A stretch of DNA of 64,000 nucleotides from Microbulbifer elongatus (GCF_021165935.1 NZ_CP088953.1:4070501-4134500), one strand, 5' to 3'; shown: positions 29,090 to 37,352, numbered from the stretch's first letter. The notes: generated by a model not told the origin, from the sequence alone. Numbers and translations: made by a program.

Positions 29090-29587
29090 TTAAAGCGGCT
29101 CGAGCTTTGCCCTTGGGTCACCAGAGACAAAATGCATACCGCCATCAACGGCTTCACACAACCACAGGAACTTGAAGTTATCCGGCTTATTCTCTTTATC
29201 CTTGATAACGATTTTTAGCTCGGTATAGCGCCCATTCACCCGCTTGGCAGTCGTTTTGAACTGGTGTTTGAAGTCCGGACTGAGCGCCAGGATACCATCC
29301 AGTTTACGGTTGGTGCTCAGAGCAAACTCCAGATCACGCCCCGGCACGGCGGAGAGATCGAGGGTAAGGTTGATCACCAACTTGCCCCCGCGACCGCCAA
29401 ATTTAAAGTCCATATTGCCAAACAGTTCGTTCGGATTGCACTTCTCATAAAAAGGCCAGTACTGTGCGGTACCGTTTTCGGGCTCTACCGGGCGCAGCAT
29501 CATATCGATCTCTATGCCTTCCGCCGGCACATCAACCACCAGCTCCGGCAAGGAGTCGCAATAATTATCCACTTCTGCTTTGTTCAT
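29090..29587 (-). CDS. Hypothetical protein
   Basis: A 165-residue protein of unknown function. The ATG at 29587 follows AGGGA and is preferred over a longer frame. The sequence is probably soluble and beta-rich: an early acidic part (NYCDSLPELVVDVPAEGIEIDMML), a central LVINLTLDLSAVPGRDLEFALSTNRKLDG, then KTTAKRVNGRYTELKIVIKDKENKPDNFKFLWLCEAVDGG. No signal peptide or membrane helix. It reads away from the structured RNA candidate whose terminator lies about 170 bases upstream on the same strand, so the RNA could be a separate transcript or an attenuator leader for this gene. Confidence 0.7.
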   Translation of the reverse strand: MNKAEVDNYCDSLPELVVDVPAEGIEIDMMLRPVEPENGTAQYWPFYEKCNPNELFGNMDFKFGGRGGKLVINLTLDLSAVPGRDLEFALSTNRKLDGILALSPDFKHQFKTTAKRVNGRYTELKIVIKDKENKPDNFKFLWLCEAVDGGMHFVSGDPRAKLEPL

Positions 29588-29755
29588 GTTGTCATCCCTA
29601 TAATTGTAATCAGCGAGCGATTGCTCACCTGCCCTGCAAACCACCCAGGGGATCAATGGTCTTGGAAAATATCTCAATCAGACGCAGACTCAGGACGAGA
29701 ACTGCGTCACATAGCTTACTGCAACCGGTTGGCGGGTTTCCAGAACACTTTGATT

Positions 29756-29790
29756 AAAAAAAACCGGCAGTAAGCAAGCTTACTGCCGGT
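29756..29790 (-). terminator. Strong intrinsic terminator on the minus strand
   Basis: A perfect 12-pair stem (29763-29774 with 29779-29790), four-base loop, and eight consecutive T on the minus strand (plus-strand A run 29756-29763). It ends whatever is transcribed leftwards from about 30.0 kb, 168 bases before the next minus-strand start codon. Confidence 0.92.
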
Positions 29791-30000
29791 GATAATCAGA
29801 TGGTCCCAGCCATCTACGGTTACAACAACACTATCAAGAGCGAAATGAGGCATCCGTGCCTCTGTCAGGCCCTTCCACGATCCCGGCTTCCTAGGCTCTG
29901 TGGTTACCGGGCCGGCCTGACGGTTCGGCTTGCGCCGAAGTCTTCCTGATCTGGTTACCTGCCGCCTAGGCTCTGCGGAGACAGATAACTACCAATCCTT
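29756..30000 (-). ncRNA. Structured non-coding RNA candidate with duplicated motifs
   Basis: Read leftwards, about 245 bases end in the strong terminator. CAGAGCCTAGG occurs twice (about 29887-29900 and 29964-29977 on the plus-strand map), each beside GGTAACCA. An eight-pair stem GTCAGGCC/GGCCTGAC (about 29864-29871 with 29914-29921) encloses the second copy. Smaller hairpins are GAGGCA-CGGA-TGCCTC (29848-29863), AGATGG-CTGGGA-CCATCT (about 29798-29815) and TTCGGC-GCAA-GCCGAA (29923-29938). The duplicated modules suggest a tandem aptamer or an RNA with protein-binding sites; several GGA loops suggest CsrA-type binding. No known riboswitch consensus was recognised. The 5' end is not defined. 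Confidence 0.6.
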
Positions 30001-30006
30001 TGGTGA

Positions 30007-30090
30007 GGGCTTGCTCACACTAAATTCAACAATCCCGTCCCTGCGGTTACCCCCCACTGGGCGGCTATCGAATTTAGTGTGAGCAAGCCC
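30007..30090. repeat. Perfect 21-base inverted repeat
   Basis: 30007-30027 and 30070-30090 are exact inverted copies with a 42-base spacer. It lies immediately upstream of the leftward RNA candidate. The spacer carries CGTCCCTG, which also occurs in the core of the cloverleaf palindromes, so this may be a diverged member of that family. The rest of the 30091-30371 stretch shows no gene that I can support. Confidence 0.75.
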
Positions 30091-30371
30091 GGCTGAAGAT
30101 CGCGTTGCTGCTGCCGGTGTGGAAAGCAAATTCCATCGCTTTCCTTGTTCCACCTTCCGTGATGGGCACCGGTACCAGGGTGTCTGCAATCCACCGCGCC
30201 GCGGCTCCTGTGACGGCCGGGCATCGCGTCCCCTTCAACCTTGAGGTGAAATTTACGGATTTCGCCATTACAGGTCGATCACACGCCATTACACGCAATT
30301 ACACGGGTGGGGGTTTATTCCTCAGTCTGATGTTTTTTCCGCCACCAGGGCATCGTCATCTCGGCACAGGA

Positions 30372-30545
30372 GCGTCATGCCGGACTTGATCCAGTACCGG
30401 ATCCAGAGAGCGGAGTGCTTGGTTGGTTCCATGCTGGATGCCGGATCAAGTCCGGCATGACGGGGAAGTGGTTCTGCGCTGGATGCCGAATCAAGTCCGG
30501 TATGACCGGGACGTGGTTCTGCGCTGGCTGCTCGATCGAGTCCGC
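30372..30545. repeat. Short dispersed repeat in about 45-base tandem units
   Basis: Three plus-oriented units start at about 30432, 30477 and 30522 (GCTGGATGCCGGATCAAG-type, each containing an ATCAAGTCCGG-like palindrome half), with one inverted unit at about 30372-30398. They decay from left to right. Such short palindromic repeats are common extragenic elements in proteobacteria. They end about 190 bases before the protease gene. Confidence 0.7.
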
Positions 30546-30731
30546 CCTGCCGTTGAAGGCGCAACGCTTTGCGGAGGTTTCACTACACTGTGAAGTCGAC
30601 ACCCTGTGTGCGAGACAGGTTTGTGCCTTTCGGGACGATTGCTTGTTGGTGCGCAGCGGATCCCGTAAGATCGGCGGTCTTTTCGCCCATAAATTAAACA
30701 GCGCTGACTTATCCACACGCACGAGTCCACA

Positions 30732-32141
30732 ATGACGAGAATGTTTTCGCGCCAGAATTACCGCGCTATTTTCCACGCTTTTGTGGCTGTTACCGCGCTG
30801 CTCCTGTATGCATCCGTCGCCAAGGCCCAGAGTTACGAGCAGCTGTACAGCGACTACCGCGGCAGTCTGTATCAGATTCGCCTGATCGAGCACTCCTCCA
30901 ACTCCAAGGCGGGGCTGGGTTCCGGCTTCCAGATTTCCAAAGACGGCCTGATCGCCACCAATTACCACGTGGTCTCCGAGGCGGTGCACGATGCCGACAA
31001 GTACGTCCTCAAATACCTGTCGGTGGACGGCAAGGAAGGCGAGCTGGAGCTGCTGGATGTGGACGTGGTGAACGATCTGGCAATCCTGCGCCAGAAAGGT
31101 ACGCCCGGCCCGGATTTCCTGCAGCTGGCCAGCCAGGCGCCGAGTAAGGGTGAGACCATTGTCTCCATGGGTAACCCGCTGGATCTGGGAATGACCATCG
31201 TTCCCGGCACCTACAACGGCATCGCCGGTGGCAGCTTTTACGACCGCATTCATTTCTCCGGCTCCATTAATCCCGGTATGAGCGGAGGCCCGGTAATCAA
31301 TCGCAATGGCCAGGTGGTGGGTATCAACGTGGCCACTGCAGGCAACCAGATCAGCTTCCTGGTGCCGGTGGACAAGCTGGTGGCCCTACTGCAGGACTAT
31401 AAAAAAGACGCCGGCGAAAACAACGGCGCCCTGGAACTGCAGCCGATCATCAGCCGTCAGTTGCATCAGAACCAGCAGCGCATCATCGACCAGATCCTCG
31501 ACGCCAAATGGCAGCTGCGTCCCCTGGGCGATGCCATGGTGGTGGGGGAAATCGTGCCCTCGATCCAGTGCTGGGGTAACACCAGCGACGACGAAGACGA
31601 ATTGATCAAGCAGGTGGCCAAAGGGTGTACCGGGCAGGACGTGGTATTCCTGTCGGAAACCTTTGATACCGGGCGGGTGGAATACGAGTTTTTCTGGCTG
31701 GAATCCGAAGACGATTTTCTGTCTTCGCGTTTCTACGCGGCCTATGAGGAAAATATGAGCGGCTTCTTTCCCGGCAACAGCGCCGGTGAGGACGATGTGA
31801 CCGACTTTAACTGCAAGCAGCAGTTCACCACCCACCCGCGTAACGGCCAGGCGCAGAGTGGTGATAACGCGGAAAAGCGTGAAAATGGTGCAGATGCCAC
31901 CGACGAAGAGGCGCAAACGCCGCCCAAGGCCAACGGCAGCCGCGAGCCAGTGATTGCACGCACTTCCTATTGCGTGCGCCGCTACAAGGATTACCCGGAG
32001 CTGTACGACGTCTTCTATGTGAGCCTCACGGTAGATCACGACAACCGTGCGCTGGTGAGCCACTTCACCCTGTCCGGGTTCACCCAGGAATCCGCCACCG
32101 CCTTTACCCAGAAGTTTGCGAGCGAAGTTCAATGGCACTGA
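30732..32141 (+). CDS. Trypsin-like (S1C-type) serine protease, exported
   Basis: A 469-residue protein with a signal peptide cleaved near SVAKAQ (about residue 32) and a protease domain at about 45-230. The triad is His79 (TNYHVV), Asp115 (VNDLAIL) and Ser184 (GMSGGP), as in DegP/HtrA-type enzymes, but no PDZ domain follows. Instead the C-terminal 240 residues are unique, cysteine-containing and acidic, with a low-complexity segment near 375-405. The gene overlaps the next FHA gene by ten bases, so translation is probably coupled. It belongs to the kinase/FHA island; processing of an envelope signal is an inference. Confidence 0.88.
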   Translation: MTRMFSRQNYRAIFHAFVAVTALLLYASVAKAQSYEQLYSDYRGSLYQIRLIEHSSNSKAGLGSGFQISKDGLIATNYHVVSEAVHDADKYVLKYLSVDGKEGELELLDVDVVNDLAILRQKGTPGPDFLQLASQAPSKGETIVSMGNPLDLGMTIVPGTYNGIAGGSFYDRIHFSGSINPGMSGGPVINRNGQVVGINVATAGNQISFLVPVDKLVALLQDYKKDAGENNGALELQPIISRQLHQNQQRIIDQILDAKWQLRPLGDAMVVGEIVPSIQCWGNTSDDEDELIKQVAKGCTGQDVVFLSETFDTGRVEYEFFWLESEDDFLSSRFYAAYEENMSGFFPGNSAGEDDVTDFNCKQQFTTHPRNGQAQSGDNAEKRENGADATDEEAQTPPKANGSREPVIARTSYCVRRYKDYPELYDVFYVSLTVDHDNRALVSHFTLSGFTQESATAFTQKFASEVQWH

Positions 32142-33166
32142 TTATCGAAGAAATCAATCGTGCCCACCGGGTGTGCAACCGCTTCCGCATGAACGGCGAG
32201 CGCGCCACACTGGGCCGCTGCTACAGCAGCGATGTAATGCTGGAAGACCCCCATGTGGACCCACTGCACGCAGAAGTGGTGCAGGACGAAGACGGCTGCT
32301 ATGTGCTGCGCGATCTGAACAGCCTCAACGGCATGCGCCTGATGCGCAATTTCCGCGATAAGTCGGTCAAACAGGCCGATGTCCGCGAGCGCCAGATACA
32401 GTGCGGAGACGAGGTGCAGATCGGCAAAAGCCGGGTGCGCTTTATCAATGCGGAAATGAGCGTGGCACCGGCCATTCCTCTGCACTCGGCGGAGAATATT
32501 TTTGACCGGCTGGCAACGCCACTTGTCGCCGTCACCCTGTGCCTGCTGGTGGCGGGACTCAGCCTGTGGCTGGCTTACCTCGGCAGTACCATGGAGTTTG
32601 AGTGGACCGGCGCGGTGGAAGTACTCACTGACGCGGTGATCGGCCTGTTGATTTACGCGGCGGCCTGGGCCTTTATCGGCAAAGTGGTCAAGCACGAGGC
32701 GCACTTCCTCGCGCACCTTTCCATTGCTGCCACCGCGGCGCTGGTCTATGCCGGCTGGCAGTGGTTTGGCTCCCTGCTCAATTTCAACTTCAATCTGCAC
32801 TATGCCCTGCCGCTGCTGAATATCCTGGCGCTGGCGGTGATCCTGCCAGTGATGCTGTGGTGCGCGGCCTACCTTGCACTGAATATTGCCCCCCACTGGC
32901 GCCTGGTGGCCTCGGTGCTGCTGCCCTGGTGCTTCCTCGGGTTCGCGGCAGCGGTGGAGATCGGCAAGATGGACGAGTTCAGCGATTCCCCGCAAGTCTC
33001 CAAAGAGCTGAAGTCCAAGGGTCTGCTGTGGCGCAAGCCGGTACCGCTGGAGGAGTTTCTGGCTGCCACGCCGGCGCTGTTCGATATCCCACTGGACCAG
33101 GAGTCTGGCAAGAAAACAACCGCCAGCAAGGCGACGGAATCGGATCTGGACGTGCGCGGCGAGTAA
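32132..33166 (+). CDS. FHA-domain membrane protein
   Basis: A 344-residue protein with an N-terminal cytoplasmic FHA domain (about 1-105; ATLGRCYSSDVMLEDPHVDPLHAEVVQDEDGCYVLRDLNSLNGMRLM shows GR, H and SLNG elements) and about six hydrophobic helices from about 130 to 290, then a short soluble tail. It would bind a phosphothreonine protein at the inner membrane, presumably a product of the two kinases upstream. The ATG at 32132 lies within the end of the protease gene. The membrane part is not recognised as a transporter family. hisC follows after 98 bases. Confidence 0.85.
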   Translation: MALIIEEINRAHRVCNRFRMNGERATLGRCYSSDVMLEDPHVDPLHAEVVQDEDGCYVLRDLNSLNGMRLMRNFRDKSVKQADVRERQIQCGDEVQIGKSRVRFINAEMSVAPAIPLHSAENIFDRLATPLVAVTLCLLVAGLSLWLAYLGSTMEFEWTGAVEVLTDAVIGLLIYAAAWAFIGKVVKHEAHFLAHLSIAATAALVYAGWQWFGSLLNFNFNLHYALPLLNILALAVILPVMLWCAAYLALNIAPHWRLVASVLLPWCFLGFAAAVEIGKMDEFSDSPQVSKELKSKGLLWRKPVPLEEFLAATPALFDIPLDQESGKKTTASKATESDLDVRGE

Positions 33167-33264
33167 ATGCCCACTTAAACTGGCACAACCGTCGAACTCT
33201 GTGCCGTGAACGCATAAAATCTCCGCGCGCCGCTGCCTTCTGGCGCGCACAAGGAGTGAATGTC

Positions 33265-34350
33265 ATGACCGAGTCCAACAACGATCACAGCCCATTCTGG
33301 AGCCCCGCGGTAGCGAAGCTGCAGCCGTATGTCCCCGGCGAGCAGCCCAAGACCACCGCGCGCCTGATCAAGCTGAACACCAACGAGAGCCCTTACCCGC
33401 CCTCTCCCAAAGCGCAGGCGGTGCTGCAGGAAGAAGGCCTGGCGGCCCACCTGCGCCTCTACCCGGACCCGGAATCCACCCAGCTGCGCGAGACCATCGC
33501 CGCCCAGTTCAATCTGTCACCGGAGCAGGTGTTTGTGGGCAACGGTTCCGACGAGGTACTGGCGCACGCCTTCTACAGCTTCTTCCAGCGCCCGGAGCCG
33601 TTGCTGTACCCAGACATCACTTACAGCTTTTATCCCGTGTACTGCCAGTTTTACGGCATCGAGTCACAAAAGCTGCCCCTGCGGGACGACTTCTCCATCG
33701 CGGTAGAAGACTTTGCCATCGATAACGCCGGCGGCGTGATTATCCCCAACCCGAACGCGCCAACCGGACGCTATTTGCCGCTGGCGGAAATCGAGAAGCT
33801 GCTGCAGTTGCACCCGGAGCGGGTGGTGGTGATCGACGAGGCCTATATCGATTTTGGGGGCGACAGTGCGGTCGCCCTGATCGACTGCTACCCGAACCTG
33901 CTGGTGATTCACACCCTGTCCAAGTCCCACGCCCTCGCCGGTTTGCGCCTGGGTTATGCGATGGGCCAGGCACACCTGATCGAGGGGCTGAACCGGGCGA
34001 AGAACTCCTTCAACTCCTACCCTATCGACGGTATTGCCCAGAAGGTGGCAACGGCGGCAATTGCCGACCGGGAGTGGCTGGCGGACAACTGTGCCAAGGT
34101 GATCGCGACCCGCGAATGGACCTGCTCTGAGCTTTCGGGCCTGGGCTTCGATATCGTCCCTTCCACCGCAAATTTTATTTTCGCCAAACCCCCAAAGATT
34201 TCTGCCGAGTCACTGTTCCTGGCCCTGCGCGAGCGCAATATCATCGTTCGCTATTTCAACAAGCCGCGGATTAGTGAGTACTTGCGTATCAGCATTGGAA
34301 CCGATGAGGAAATGCAGGCGCTGGTGGCGGCTTGTCGGGAAGTTTTATAG
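33265..34350 (+). CDS. hisC: Histidinol-phosphate aminotransferase
   Basis: A 361-residue class I/II PLP aminotransferase of histidine synthesis (imidazole acetol-phosphate to histidinol-phosphate with glutamate). Motifs: KLNTNESPYPPSP at the N-terminus, VGNGSDEVLAHAFYSF, IPNPNAPTGRYLP, VVVIDEAYIDFG, and the lysine segment TLSKSHALAGLRLGYA (Lys about 222). The ATG at 33265 follows AAGGAG; a much longer open frame upstream overlaps the FHA gene and is not real. It stands apart from other his genes, so it may be a second, general aromatic/HisC-type aminotransferase. Confidence 0.93.
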   Translation: MTESNNDHSPFWSPAVAKLQPYVPGEQPKTTARLIKLNTNESPYPPSPKAQAVLQEEGLAAHLRLYPDPESTQLRETIAAQFNLSPEQVFVGNGSDEVLAHAFYSFFQRPEPLLYPDITYSFYPVYCQFYGIESQKLPLRDDFSIAVEDFAIDNAGGVIIPNPNAPTGRYLPLAEIEKLLQLHPERVVVIDEAYIDFGGDSAVALIDCYPNLLVIHTLSKSHALAGLRLGYAMGQAHLIEGLNRAKNSFNSYPIDGIAQKVATAAIADREWLADNCAKVIATREWTCSELSGLGFDIVPSTANFIFAKPPKISAESLFLALRERNIIVRYFNKPRISEYLRISIGTDEEMQALVAACREVL

Positions 34351-34372
34351 AAGCCTGACGTGAAGGCTCTGA

Positions 34373-34471
34373 TACCGGGAAACCCTTCGCGAGACCGTCT
34401 GCGGCCTGGATGGCCGCAGCCGAGCCCCCATGGATGGGTTTACGGCGTGTCTCGCGAAGGGTTTACCGGTA
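34373..34471. repeat. Cloverleaf palindrome, copy C
   Basis: Arms 34373-34395 and 34449-34471 pair over 23 bases with one mismatch. The element is on the minus strand relative to copies A and B: its interior there begins with the same 27-base core (one base different, GTAAACCC) and then has a different hairpin, CTGCGGCC/GGCCGCAG. It lies 22 bases after hisC and before mepA. Confidence 0.9.
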
Positions 34472-34595
34472 GCAGGGCCGCCCCATAACCTGAAAATAGA
34501 ATACCCACGAAAGCGGATGCTTCCACAGAACTAGCGGACGGAACCTCTATAATTTCTCGACCACTAAACCCTAAATCGACGTACCCGCAGTAACC

Positions 34596-35486
34596 ATGTC
34601 GCCTCAGATCAAGAAAGCCCTTCAAATCCTATCCGCCGCCACACTGGCTGTGCTGGCAAGTACTACTTTCGCCAAAAACCCCTGGGAAGCGGTGAAGAAA
34701 CCGTCGAACCAGCTGCCCGAAAGCATCGGCAGCTACAGCAACGGCTGTCTGAGCGGCGCGGAGCAGATGCCACTGCGAGGCGAAGGCTTCCAGCTGGTGC
34801 GCACCGGGCGCGACCGTCACTACGGCAACCCCTATCTGGTGGAGTTTCTCAAGGATTTTTCCAACGCCGTGGAAGAAAATAACCTCGGTCGGCTGCAGAT
34901 CGGTGATATGTCCATGGCCCGTGGCGGGCCATTTAGCAGCGGGCACAAGAGCCACCAACAAGGGCTGGATGCGGACATCTGGTTTTCCCAGGATAAGCGG
35001 GCCGCCGAGCGCCCGCTGACAGCCTGGGAGCGGGACAATATCTCCGCCATACCCATGGCCGATGAACGCAAGCATGTACTGCTGGAGGAAAACTGGGATC
35101 CGCGTATTCCCGATATCCTGCGTATCGCGTCTGAAGACCCTCGCGTCGCGCGAATCTTCGTGCATCCCACCATCAAGCGGAAAATGTGCAATATTGCAGG
35201 GAGCGATAACGAATGGCTGCGCAAGGTGCGCCCCTGGTGGGGCCACAATTACCACTTTCATGTTCGCCTGAATTGTCCGCCAGGGGATAAGCACTGCAAG
35301 CCGCAATCCAAGGTGCGCGGTAACCCTTGCGGCGGTGGGCTGGACTGGTGGTTTAGCGACGAGTTTTACGCCATTCTTAACGGTACCGCGCCCACCAAAC
35401 CCAAGCCGGAAAAGCCGCCGAAAAAGCCGGACATGCCGGCCCAGTGTGCCCAGGTACTGACGGCACCGGCAGCGCCGAAGAACTGA
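34596..35486 (+). CDS. mepA: Penicillin-insensitive murein endopeptidase
   Basis: A 296-residue periplasmic zinc peptidase of the LAS family that cuts D-Ala-mDAP crosslinks in peptidoglycan. Signal peptide ends near TTFA (about residue 26). Zinc and catalytic motifs are seen in GGPFSSGHKSHQQGLDADIWF (about 110-130) and PWWGHNYHFHVRLNCPPG (about 213-230); cysteines for the family's disulfides are present. Length is close to the family norm, with a short Pro/Lys-rich tail. ddl follows after ten bases, giving a small cell-wall unit mepA-ddl. Confidence 0.95.
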   Translation: MSPQIKKALQILSAATLAVLASTTFAKNPWEAVKKPSNQLPESIGSYSNGCLSGAEQMPLRGEGFQLVRTGRDRHYGNPYLVEFLKDFSNAVEENNLGRLQIGDMSMARGGPFSSGHKSHQQGLDADIWFSQDKRAAERPLTAWERDNISAIPMADERKHVLLEENWDPRIPDILRIASEDPRVARIFVHPTIKRKMCNIAGSDNEWLRKVRPWWGHNYHFHVRLNCPPGDKHCKPQSKVRGNPCGGGLDWWFSDEFYAILNGTAPTKPKPEKPPKKPDMPAQCAQVLTAPAAPKN

Positions 35487-35496
35487 TGAGAGCCAA

Positions 35497-36537
35497 ATGA
35501 ATAAACAGGCCCCCAATAGCAACCCATCACAGACCATTCACGTTTTACTGATCTGCGGCGGTGGCGGCAGTGAGCACGATGTTTCCCTGCGCACCGCGGA
35601 TTTTATCCAGCGGGAACTGGCGAAATCGCCGACGGTCCAGCTAACCCGGGTCACCATGGACGGCGATGGCCGCTTTGTTGATGAGAATGACCAGGTACGG
35701 GAGTTACGCTCAGACAAGCTGTTATACAGCGCTTCTGGTGGCAATTCGGGCAGCGCGCAGCCGGTGGATTATGTTATTCCGGCGATTCACGGTTACCCCG
35801 GGGAAACCGGCGATCTGCAATCTCAGCTGGAAATTCTCGGACTGCCCTATTTCGGCTGTGGGCCTGAGGCAAGCAAGGTGTGCTTCAACAAGATCACCAC
35901 CAAGCTGTGGCTGACGGCGCTTGGGATCGACAATACCCCGTATCAGTTTCTGTGTGCGGACAACGCAGACGAGGCGGCGAAGGCGCAGGATGCATTGAAG
36001 CAATGGGGTTCGGTGTTTGTGAAGGCGTCGAACCAGGGGTCTTCGGTGGGTTGTTACAAGGTGAGCGATCCGGAGGCTTTGGATGGGGCTTTGCGGGAAG
36101 CGTTCAAGCTGTCGCCTTACGTGCTGGTGGAGAAGTGCCTGAAAGTGCGGGAGCTGGAGGTGGCGGCTTACCTCTATGACGGTGAATTGGTTGTGACGCC
36201 GCCCGGTGAGGTGTGTGCGCCGGAGGATACTTTTTACAGTTACGAGGAAAAGTACGCGGAGGCCAGCCGGGCGCGGACTCATGTGGTGGCGGAGGGTTTG
36301 TCGGATGCGCAGTTGGGATGGATTCGCGAGGCGTCGAAGCGGGCGTTTGTGGGTTTACAGTTGAAGGATCTTTCGCGGATTGATTTCTTTCTGACGGATG
36401 ATGGGGAGATTTATCTGAATGAGGTAAATACCTTTCCGGGGATGACGTCTATTTCGATGTTCCCGAAAATGCTGCAAAACCAGGGGCATGACTTTTCTTC
36501 TTACCTCGGTGCTCTGATCCACGCTGCGGTCGCTTGA
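35497..36537 (+). CDS. ddl: D-alanine--D-alanine ligase
   Basis: A 346-residue ATP-grasp ligase that makes D-Ala-D-Ala for peptidoglycan precursors. Motifs: ICGGGGSEHDVSL near the N-terminus, IPAIHGYPGETGDLQSQLEILGLPYFGCG, FVKASNQGSSVGCYKV, ELEVAAYL and the metal site RIDFFLTDDGEIYLNEVNTFPGMTSISMFPKML. The form is DdlA-like. The 3' third uses more G+T at third positions than its 5' part (GAGGGTTTGTCGGATGCG-type runs), a mild local composition change. It is just downstream of mepA and followed by palindrome copy B. Confidence 0.96.
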   Translation: MNKQAPNSNPSQTIHVLLICGGGGSEHDVSLRTADFIQRELAKSPTVQLTRVTMDGDGRFVDENDQVRELRSDKLLYSASGGNSGSAQPVDYVIPAIHGYPGETGDLQSQLEILGLPYFGCGPEASKVCFNKITTKLWLTALGIDNTPYQFLCADNADEAAKAQDALKQWGSVFVKASNQGSSVGCYKVSDPEALDGALREAFKLSPYVLVEKCLKVRELEVAAYLYDGELVVTPPGEVCAPEDTFYSYEEKYAEASRARTHVVAEGLSDAQLGWIREASKRAFVGLQLKDLSRIDFFLTDDGEIYLNEVNTFPGMTSISMFPKMLQNQGHDFSSYLGALIHAAVA

Positions 36538-36562
36538 TTCCAATCCGGTGGCGGTACCGCTA

Positions 36563-36656
36563 CCAGGTGTAGCTTTACGAGACACGCCGTGAACCCATCC
36601 ATGGGGGCTCTTCTGCGAGGTCCCTCTCGCAGAAGGTCTCGTAAAGCTACACCTGG
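36563..36656. repeat. Cloverleaf palindrome, copy B
   Basis: Perfect 21-base arms 36563-36583 and 36636-36656. The 52-base interior is the same as copy A except two positions, which are the two partners of one base pair in the inner hairpin (36610-36619 with 36626-36635, loop GTCCCT). It lies between convergent ddl and the HNH gene. Confidence 0.92.
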
Positions 36657-36699
36657 CATCGGAACCTTATCTTCGACTTCTGTGAATTTTTCGGCTGTA

Positions 36700-37287
36700 C
36701 TAACTTACCTGCGGCAGCACTTCTGACAGCCACCCTTCCTGCCTTTTTCTCGAAAACTGCCCCCGTAAAAACTCCATCTGATCTCCACGAATGCGCGCGC
36801 TGTTGGTAAGTGCCAGGTATTCCGCCGCATTGGGCACAAATGGCAGCGCCAGTAGTTCCATGTCGATATTTTCCAGTAGCCGGTTGCCCTTGTGCTGGTT
36901 GCAGCGCCGGCAGGCGGTGACGACGTTTTCCCAGGTATCGCGGCCGCCTTTGGAGACCGGGTGAATATGGTCGCGGGTGAGCTCGCGGATGGGGAAGCGG
37001 TTGCCGCAATACAGGCAGAGGTGCTGGTCGCGGGCGAACAGGGCGCGATTGGTGAGGGGCGGCCGGGTACGGGGGCGCGCCATGCGGTCGCCGCCGCAGG
37101 CGATGATGGCGGCGAGGTCGAGGGTGGAGCGTTCGCCGAAGCGGTTGATGCCACCGTGTACGGTCTGCACTACGCCACCGAGTGTCCAGGTGACCAGTTC
37201 CCGCACGTACAGGCAGGCGGCCTCTTCCCAGGTCAGCCATTCAAGGGGTTGACCAGCGAGGTTTAACCTCAGGATTTGCGCTTGCAC
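36700..37287 (-). CDS. HNH endonuclease family protein
   Basis: A 195-residue protein. The GTG start at 37287 is chosen because a strong GGGAGGTGA ribosome site precedes it. The HNH/McrA-like core is at about 90-145: two CxxC pairs (LCLYCGNRF and ACRRCNQHKGN) bind zinc and DHIHPVSKGGRDTWENVV carries the catalytic histidine. The N-terminal 80 residues (LAGQPLEWLTWEEAACLYVRELVTWTLG) are typical of a widespread chromosomal HNH family, usually not linked to restriction or phage genes. Role unknown, possibly repair. No methylase is nearby. Confidence 0.9.
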   Translation of the reverse strand: MQAQILRLNLAGQPLEWLTWEEAACLYVRELVTWTLGGVVQTVHGGINRFGERSTLDLAAIIACGGDRMARPRTRPPLTNRALFARDQHLCLYCGNRFPIRELTRDHIHPVSKGGRDTWENVVTACRRCNQHKGNRLLENIDMELLALPFVPNAAEYLALTNSARIRGDQMEFLRGQFSRKRQEGWLSEVLPQVS

Positions 37288-37326
37288 GAGTTCACCTCCC
37301 GTATTTGCGAGCTCAACAGACAATAA

Positions 37327-37352
37327 AGCCCCGCAGGCAGGCCAGCGGGGCT
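37327..37352 (-). promoter_or_regulatory. Hairpin in the HNH gene leader
   Basis: AGCCCCGC pairs with GCGGGGCT across a ten-base loop, 40 bases upstream of the GTG start; leftwards it is followed by TTTATTG. It could be a weak terminator or attenuator. The remaining 37353-37760 stretch holds no gene that I can support. Confidence 0.4.

Noticed and set aside
29940..29980. Plus-strand CCTGATCTGGTTA resembles part of the TPP riboswitch (thi box).
   Set aside because: The other conserved TPP elements, GGGGTGC and CTGAGA, are missing on that strand, and the only terminator points the other way.
29880..29980. Possible c-di-GMP (GEMM) riboswitch because of CAGAGCC and GGTAACC.
   Set aside because: The GNRA tetraloop segment and its receptor expected of GEMM-I are not found; the resemblance is limited to a few bases.
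30074..30298. A 74-residue minus-strand open frame with a protein-like segment next to the 21-base inverted repeat.
   Set aside because: It ends inside a repeat arm, has no ribosome site and no recognisable domain; possibly a relic, but not supportable as a gene.
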